This document shows, piece by piece, positions 56,111 to 64,000 of a stretch of 64,000 bases of DNA (position 1 is its first letter; each line of letters begins with the position of its first letter). The stretch covers positions 27,260,240 through 27,324,239 of the forward strand of contig ML679954.1 of NCBI GenBank assembly GCA_007922225.1, given 5' to 3'. Made by a program: the position numbers and the translations under genes. Under the pieces are notes generated by a model that saw only the letters and a program-made list of their open reading frames with translations, was not told the DNA's origin and made no database searches. Source of the stretch: Emydura subglobosa. Lineage: Eukaryota; Chordata; Testudines; Chelidae.

Positions 56111-59100
56111 CAAAGGTTTTGACACCAAACTGTTTGCATCCCAAATTAATGTCCCATTATCATCTTTAATACCATCTAAAACAGCCTACAGCAGGTTTTC
56201 CCTACAAAAGATGCTGCACAATAAAAGGAAAAGGGAATGAGGAATACCATTAAATTGAAAGCCTTACTTAATACTTTACATTTCAAATGTTTAACTGTTT
56301 GTCTTCTTTTTCTGTATCTTTAATAAAGAATTTTTTTAAAAATGGTGGTTGTTAAGATGAGAATAAAGTGGCAATAACTTGACACAAAATCCTGGAACAC
56401 ACTTAACTGTTTAGTATTGTAACAGTGAACAAACAACTTCATTAACATCTCCCTAGAAAACCTTCAACCTCCCTTATCAACACAACAGATCCCCCCACCT
56501 CAGATTTTAGAACAACCAAAAAGACAACCCTTAAGGAATCCACTTCAGGATTTACAATGTGCTTAGTACATGGGGAAGTTTAAGACAGGACTTTATGAGA
56601 GTTGTTAATACTCTGTAGAGACCCAGGAAGCATGTGCAATAGAGATGACATTAGTATTGATTCTTAGTTCTTTTATTTATGAAACCCTTAGTAACCTGAA
56701 ACAATATACAAACATGCCAGTTTTCTATTTTAAGAAAGCACAGTTCAATACATAGATGTGTACATTTTAAATTTCAAACCGAAGGACTATTTAAAATGTG
56801 AACTTCATAAGAAATATTCCAGGGATCTCATAATCATTGTCATAGAGCATTCATGTTTCAAAAATAATTAAAGCATAAATTCTTGGGTATATCTTGCCAA
56901 GGTCATCTAAAGATTATTCCCTGAGCTGATTTTCTGAAAGAAATAAATAGCAGTGTGAATTGTAATTACTCAGATTACTGCAAAATAAAACTACAGTAAA
57001 TTCCTTCACAGTTGAACTGAACTGTTTAACACATGGAAACTCTAATTGACAATTCTGTACCAAAGTGTAAATTTGTCAAGGAAGGATACACAACAAGTTT
57101 TTTTTTTAACATCTCAGTGAGTGCTGTTGTGATTTGGATCTATTACTTCTGAATATTGCATGAAGCTGACAAGCACTTGTCATTTAAAGACCACATGGAG
57201 GCATTTAGTTTTCCATTTAGACATAATAACACATTATGCAAATAAGCTTGCCAAGGAAAGCTGGAGGCTTATATGAAATAAACTGTCAAACACCAGTTGC
57301 TAATAAATGAACATTTCTGTATAGATTGTCTTAATTTGGGGAGCTGAAAAATAAATGTGGTAGATAGAGAATCTTAGTATTGTAAGTTGTATAGAAATGC
57401 AATGCAGAATTACATGTAGTGACATTTTAAAATTAACACTCTTTGACCGTGATGAAATTTGTCTTTTCTAGAAATAAGTGGAAATTTTAATAAGTCTGTA
57501 AAACACTTCAAATACATGACAACCTGCATAAAACAAAAAGCATTTTGAGTTCATACCATGTGAATAAGAAAATCAGGAAATCACTGGGTACATCAATGTT
57601 GCTCAGATAGGACCTAGGTTAGCTAGTCCTGGATGAAGCCACTTTGGTGATCTCTCATTCCTTTATAAACTACCAGCACATCATCATTTTTTCCAACTAA
57701 TAAGACAGGATCCTTTTCCTTTTGTTATTTTAAAAAAAATTCTGTCAGTGTTTTCAGTGCTAATGGAACTAGCAGGATCAGGCACTATGTCTGGCTCATG
57801 CAACTTGAAAGCCAATGGGAGTTTTTTTCCAATGACTGCAGTATAAGCAGGAGCAGCCTCATCGTGCACGCAGGTTTAGGTGATGTAAACTGTCCCACAG
57901 TTTTTCCCAATGCACCTTGATTCTAACCACCACCATCTCTGCTACTTCAGTCTTTGGCCTTTCTTGAGCAGAAGACTGCCAGCCATGCCTAACTGCATGG
58001 CATTTGTATGATAAGTTTCATCCTAGTCTCCATTGAAGCAATCAAACTCATTTTCACTTGTGACATAAGCAGAATTCAAGAACTCAGGTGACCAGCACAC
58101 AGACCTCCATCTACCTTGCTAATGGAGAAATCAGATAAAATGATTTAAAATAAACAACATGGATCATAAAGAGTTCTGGAAATTTGTAATGGGATCAGAG
58201 TCTTTCAGATGCAAGTAAATGGTATATATCCAGCCCACATCAGTAGTCAATGAATGAATGTTTACAGAAATTAATCAAAGATAGAATAACTTTAAAATCC
58301 TGGCATCCTAACCTAACGAATGTATTTCATTCAAAACCAAATACCTATCTATAGAAATGTGGCTTGCAAGAATAAGAGAATTATGGTACACTAAGAATGA
58401 CTTACTTCCCATTAGCCAGATTATGTAATATTAAAGTGCAGTAGCTTCCTTCATATTTGTCTTATTGGTTAGTAAAAGTTCACAAAACTGAATATTTCTC
58501 TAACGTCAAAACACTGAGGCATTAAACTTATTACTGAAATGCTTTGTGTATTCTATAATTTAAGAAGAATATTGTTGTAGATTGCTCTCTGAATTCAGGA
58601 ACATTCTATGTCGTTAAATTTGTATTTTGGAGCATAGTGGTATCTCATTTCAATTATTAGCCTTACTCTCAAAGCGGAAGTTGCTAAAGAGCAGGTTTTA
58701 ACTAAAACCAGGCAGTTGTGATCAGGCTCTATTCACGCAGGGCAAAAGCTTATTGAAGGATATTGATTTTCCAGCTCATTCATTGCAGAAACAGCCTACT
58801 TACTCTAAATGTTTAATCTTGCTTTTGAAGGCAAATTCAATTCAACAGACAGTTTCAGTGCTAAATTTAGAACTCCTCTCCTTGTTTCTATTTTTAATAA
58901 TGAGAATAAAACAGTTGTTTCCATGTTGGCACCTTCTTCACCCTTTAGGAAACTACATTCTAAATTAATACTGTGTCAGAAATCCAGTCTTAATTAGCCT
59001 TAATCAAATAACATTTCCACTTTAGGGAGGAAGGATTAGAGTCTAATCTGCTAAAAGGTTCCAGACGTTTATATTTGAGTAACTGTTTGGGATGTGACCA

Positions 59101-62100
59101 ATTTTTCTTTTTTTTTTCTCTTTTTTTGCTTCTTTTTAATTAATAGTTCAAGGATATTTTCTTCTTTTTGGAAACTGAACTGAAGAATTTGATTTTCCAC
59201 TGATCATTTATCCCTTAAAAAGGGAATTCATTATATTTTGCTTTATAAACTGGTGTCCATGTGGTTTAAGGTATGTACAGGTGACACTTTACCTAGTAAA
59301 CAGCATGCCTCCTCTGCTCAGGCAGCATGGTTTGGGGAGGCAAATGGTTTGCTAGTTATTTTAAGAGGATATCACATTATCACATGAAGAAATTGATGCT
59401 CAAAGTGATCGAACCAATCTTTAATCACTAACAAAGTTCAGGATTACACTGTATTCCATTCTGAATGATTGAAGAAGATGTTAGCTTTCATTTGAAACCA
59501 AGCAGACTACACATTTTAGAATCCCATTGCAGGGAATTTTGACACAGTTTTGTCAATTATCCGTACATTCATTCATCCCCGAATTGCATAGGATTTAAAA
59601 AGAAAAAACAAAACAAAACCCAGCCTGCCAACTATTAGCAATAGGAACTTATTACACAACTGGAACAGGACATTTTTGTTTTATCAAGTGTATTGTTTGT
59701 GGACATCATTAACACTCAAAGACAGTTGAAAATATATTTCCTTGTGGAGACTTATCAAATAAGCAGGGAATTAGCCCTGCATTATAGCTTTGAAGGAAGC
59801 CTCCATCAAATTGAGTCAATAAAACTATACCCATTTGTATAATATTCCCACCACTTTGGGTTCAAAGCCAAAATTGTCTCATGAGTTTCATTCAGCTACT
59901 CCAGCTGTTTCTCATTTATTCTGAGATAACAATCCACTCCAAACTAAATAATCTTATCAGAAAATGCTTTCTAAATTTTAAAGTTTTCTATTCCATATAA
60001 AATTTTAACACTCCTATTGGCCGGCCTCCTGAAGAATATCTGATGTGACCAAAATACATGTCTAGAAATGTAAACAAATGGCCAAATACAAGACTGGAAT
60101 GTTCATGCATCTCTTGTGAATCCCAGTATTTATTATGCCAAGATGTTGCTTAATGTGTTTATGTATAGGCTACATATTGTGTACATGGTAGTAGCAGCAT
60201 CACCAGTCTGAACACAAGGAGGAAAATGCTGATATCAAGAGATTCATGCAAGAGGCACCTAAATAAAACTGATGTAGTAGTGAGGGGAGGAGAGCAAATT
60301 TTCCCAACGTGTACAACATGTAATATGCTGTTCATTTCACTCATGTGACAGCTGATTTTAGACAACTATCAGCAGCTTCACTAACCATAATCCTCCTCAT
60401 TGTGTAAATATTGCAGAACTGCTACAGGCTTATATGTAGAGCAGTGCTGACATTATCAACTCTCTGATCAATGAACAGAAAGAGAGACTATCCTAATGGA
60501 ATACTAAAGCTTGTTTTTATGTTCTTAGCAAAACTGCACTAGAATTTAGGAATTAGTTGATAAAGTGTGGAAAAATAGATCTAATGGTTTTCTCAACCTA
60601 TCATCTGACAAGAGCATCCTTGGTAGAGGTTTATTAGATTATCATTTCACTACTCTACTCCTGATACAGCCAATTCTCCTGACAGGGTTTATTTTAATAA
60701 ATAATTGTCTGTGACATGAGGGAAGAGATGCATAAAAGACATACAAATATTTTTTTACTGAAGGCAGCATTTTAATAAACAAAGAGAGAATGGAAAGTTG
60801 TGTTAATCCCAGCCTTCTCAATTAGAATGCTATTGCTATAACCCCCTAAAGCACTGTTGAAAGGCACAACAGAATTGCACATAAGAGGATCAATTGACTT
60901 CTAGATTATACTGTTTCTCCTTCTAGGACATATCTTCGTAACATAAAGATTTAAAAGAGGATGTGTCTTATACAAGTGCCATTCAGCAATATTTTTGTGA
61001 TGTAAAATGTATTATTAATGTGTTATTCTTTCACATTTTACATTTATAAAACACATATAGTGGAAAAAAGTCAGTAGTTCTCACAGTCTAAACAATAACA
61101 AAGTGCCTCCAGGATTCATTTTAATGAGAAATGCCAGTGTTGTACAGCAGAAGTCTTGGGATGGGCAATGCACACAAGCAGATTAATTATAATTTAGGAG
61201 ATAAGAAACGTGTGAATTTTATAACAGCTCTTGTAGAAAATAAATATACAGTTAATCACTGACAGTTTTATGTCCTCAAAGGTACTGTTAACCTATAAAT
61301 ATATGTCACATATATTTAGGAGTTTAAAATGCTGGATTTTTATTTATTTATTTATATTTGGCAGGCTGCTAGTGTTTCTCCTCTTATAGGTCTTTTTTAG
61401 TGTGGAATTAGAACATAGTGCAGAATGCATCAAATATGCAACATGATTACCTATTAGTCCTGTGCACATCTGAATAATAGATCCATTATCATCAACATTT
61501 TAGCTAAACTACAACTCCAATCTGTGCTGCAACAGTCATTTTGACTTTTATGATAGTTTTATGGATCATGGACTAAGGGGTTTCTCCAAATACCTCTACT
61601 GGATTTCTTGAAGTGTTTGCAAGTTAAAAAACTTCTTCTCCGCCCTGAGGTGGAATTTCTCTGCTGAAGAATTCACTTCTCAGCTGCTTACAGCAAATCC
61701 AGTTGGTAGCTGATTGCACTACCAACATCAGACTATCTATAGCCTTCAAAGTGGTAGGTGATAATAGACTAGAATTTTAATAGCATAAGGAATTCATATA
61801 CAACCTACTTGGCATACATAATAGCTAATCTATAACTTCTGCTTGCAATTCAGAGATGGACTGCATTGTTTTACAAGATAAATTTATTAATCCCTGTTTT
61901 TGTATGATGGGTATACAGGAGATTTACCAAATTGCTCTGGGTGAATTTGTCTGTGACCAAAACCTGCTGTGGATACAAACTAGATCAATGATTACCTAAA
62001 ATATCTTATTATGGAATAACCTCTAGATGCAGGTCCACAACATCTGGACAATTATACCGGCAGAATTCCATTATTCGGAACTACCAACCGCCCAGAGTAA

Positions 62101-63640
62101 AACTAACTTTACTAAATCCATTTAACTTGAAACATTTCTCCTGTTTGTTCCAACTAAACTTAAGTCCTTATTTTCCCTGATGTTGTAACCATTCCATAAA
62201 GACCTTCAGAGGATTCAGTCACCACTGATGTCATTAGGATGTCATTACAAGTTGAAATACATAGTGCACCTTTTAGACTAAGACTGTGGGTTTAAAATTA
62301 TATGCTTTTATGGATTTCCACAAGAAAACAGCTCTTGTGAAGTAAAAGTATTTTCCATTTGCCAGCAGAAAAAGAAATTTGAACGTTTTTCCCTATTGAG
62401 TCAAATCAGGCAGACGTTGCTCATACTAATCTCCCACTGAAATACATAGGTTAGTAAAACATGTCTGGCATAAGAAAATGCCCTAACAATGAGTGACCCT
62501 CTTCATGTGCTCTAGTAACCCTGCTGGACCATGAAGGTACAAATTGTACCTCATTGAGCCAATGTGGGCTGCTCCTTAGGGCTGGCTGTAAGCCCCTTGG
62601 TGACAGGGAGTTTGTGGGTGCCTTGTAACCATCACGAGAGGCTCTGTGCTCTATGTTATGCTGGCAAAAGACAATGGGTCAGAACAGGCTCACAGCACTG
62701 ACTTCCAACTCTTTGCTGCTGCTATAAACTCCCATTGTTGTGTGGTGGAATTATAACATCAGAAACAAAATACTCACCCAGTCATAACAGTACACCTGAT
62801 TTTAGTTCAGTGGTAGCCTTCAAGAATTGCAATTTGCAAAAAAAAATAAAAGAATTACAGTTATTACGGAGATTGGCTGGTCTTGCTGCTAATGCCCTAG
62901 ACTATGCTTCCCATCAGTTCAATTCCCTGGTCTTCCACAGTCTTCCTGTTAGATATTAATTAATTCCAGCTAAAATAAAATAAATAGAACAAGTTGGAAT
63001 TAAATAGTTTGACAGCACATAGGACCATTCAGATAATACAAAAAGTGATAGGTGAATAGTTTCATGAAACCCCAAGTTTGGTTCACCCTTATTTTGGGGG
63101 ATATTATTATTCATTATTTACAAGTAATAGGAGAGCCAGTAAGGGGTTGTGAGCTAATCACTTCCTCACTCTGTGTTCAGTTCTCCATCCATAACATTTT
63201 CCCACACTTTGTCCATCTCCTTTATTTCATTTGTAAAATCTTCAGGATGGGCATAACATTTTCAGTAGCATCTAAGTGACTTCACTCCTACATCACATCA
63301 ATTTTTTTCCAATAAGACTTAGTCTGCTACGAGCTGGATTCACAGAAGGGACTTAAGTGCCCTGCCAAATCAGTGGACTTCACAGTCATGAATTAGGCAC
63401 CCAGGGTCCCCATGCATTGTCTGGGGAGAGTTAGATACCTAAGAAAGTGATTCAAAGAAGTCAGAAAGGAGCTGCCTAAAGTAGCCAATAGGAAATGCTA
63501 AGGAGAAGGCCGGGCCCTCCGAGGTAATTAGGCTCCTAATTTTGGGCCAAACAGAGGTGCTTCCCTGTAAACATGATTCTCAGCTGTGAGCCCTCGCCTG
63601 GAATTCAGGCTGGCCCAGATAAAAAGCCTGTCTCACAAAA
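56111..63640. other. Long non-coding stretch, no recognised gene
   Basis: AT-rich sequence with short chance frames and no recognised repeat family. A (TTTA)n run lies at about 61340-61355. From about 63310 the sequence becomes richer in G and C and resembles the body of an unidentified reptile repeat running to the window end. Confidence 0.5.
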
Positions 63641-63659
63641 AGACAGACCCACCTCGGTA

Positions 63660-63895
63660 CAGCCAAAAGCCCAGTGGTTAGGGCACTTGCCTGGGATGTG
63701 GGAGAAACAGGCTTTAGTCCCAGCTTCAACAGGAGAGACCTGTCCCAGTATACTCTACTTCCTGAGCATAAGTCCCTGCTTCAAAATCAGGGATTCAAAT
63801 CTGATATCCCACATCCAAAGTGATATCCCAATCTGATATCCCACATCTGGTATCCCACATCCAAAGTGAGCGCTCTAACCACTGGCCTATTGGGG
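63660..63895. repeat. Inverted pair of tRNA-like SINE heads
   Basis: gcccagtggttagggcactt (from 63669, plus) resembles a tRNA D-arm/A-box. Its near-complement, agtgagcgctctaaccactg, lies at 63864-63883. The arms 63667-63702 and 63856-63889 pair with about six mismatches over 34 bases. Between them the word gatatcccacatc is repeated three to four times. Confidence 0.6.
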
Positions 63896-63908
63896 AAACT
63901 GGCACATC

Positions 63909-63922
63909 CACCCCCCCCCCCC
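63909..63922. repeat. Poly-C run
   Basis: A run of about 13 cytosines; length may be unreliable in sequencing. Confidence 0.9.
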
Positions 63923-64000
63923 TCAACAAAGGCTTGGCCCAGGTGTCTTTTGTGTAAGGTAGGCATGCTCAGAGCATGTCTACTGGATCAGGCCCCTTAG

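Noticed and set aside
63660..63740. A functional tRNA gene
   Set aside because: The D-arm-like part is present, but the B-box region is diverged and no cloverleaf or acceptor stem can be drawn.

Overview
This is vertebrate, almost certainly reptilian, nuclear DNA. I recognise no host exon, tRNA, rRNA, CRISPR array or bacterial gene. Long AT-rich non-coding stretches are broken up by interspersed repeats typical of turtles and, to a lesser degree, crocodilians: a CR1 LINE with the usual 3' end, RTE-like and jockey-like LINEs, a Penelope-like element, Harbinger and hAT DNA transposons, MIR/L2-like tails, retrovirus-like LTRs and Ty3/gypsy elements. A turtle is my best guess. It rests on the repeat mixture, not on a host gene.

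Layout. 0.2-2.7 kb: decayed two-gene Harbinger transposon. 2.9-5.8 kb: L2/CR1-type LINE fragments and an LTR split by a 209-bp hAT element with a perfect 8-bp target duplication. 8.1-9.3 kb: palindromic MITE-like repeats and an LTR-like fragment. 14.7-18.5 kb: MIR/L2-like tails. 19.7-21.4 kb: dead jockey-like LINE. 24.7-25.3 kb: 3' part of a Penelope-like element with a GIY-YIG domain. 25.5 kb: hAT-like MITE. 27.0-28.0 kb: solo LTR with a 6-bp duplication. 32.2-48.6 kb: GC-rich cluster of three minus-strand Ty3/gypsy elements. 53.4-56.1 kb: RTE-like LINE split by a CR1. 63.7-63.9 kb: inverted pair of tRNA-like sequences.

The gypsy cluster is the most interesting part. Element 1 (32,223-38,251; duplication AGCAT) is complete in outline. 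In transcription order it reads gag, protease, integrase, reverse transcriptase, RNase H. Integrase before reverse transcriptase is the Ty1/copia order and marks the rare Gmr1-like branch of Ty3/gypsy. Its gag contains a SCAN-like segment. Element 2 (40,218-45,372; duplication AAGTC) has the same order. Its two outer ends are inverted copies of the same LTR 3' end, which is an abnormal provirus. It also carries a solo LTR inside its reverse transcriptase and a 33-bp hairpin inside its LTR. Element 3 (45,407-48,551; duplication GTGGC) starts 29 bp beyond element 2's duplication and keeps a SCAN-like gag but has lost integrase, reverse transcriptase and RNase H.

Every coding region seen is a mobile-element relic with frameshifts or stops. 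The window therefore records successive insertions rather than a working gene set. Domain assignments come from reading translations by eye; no database search was run.
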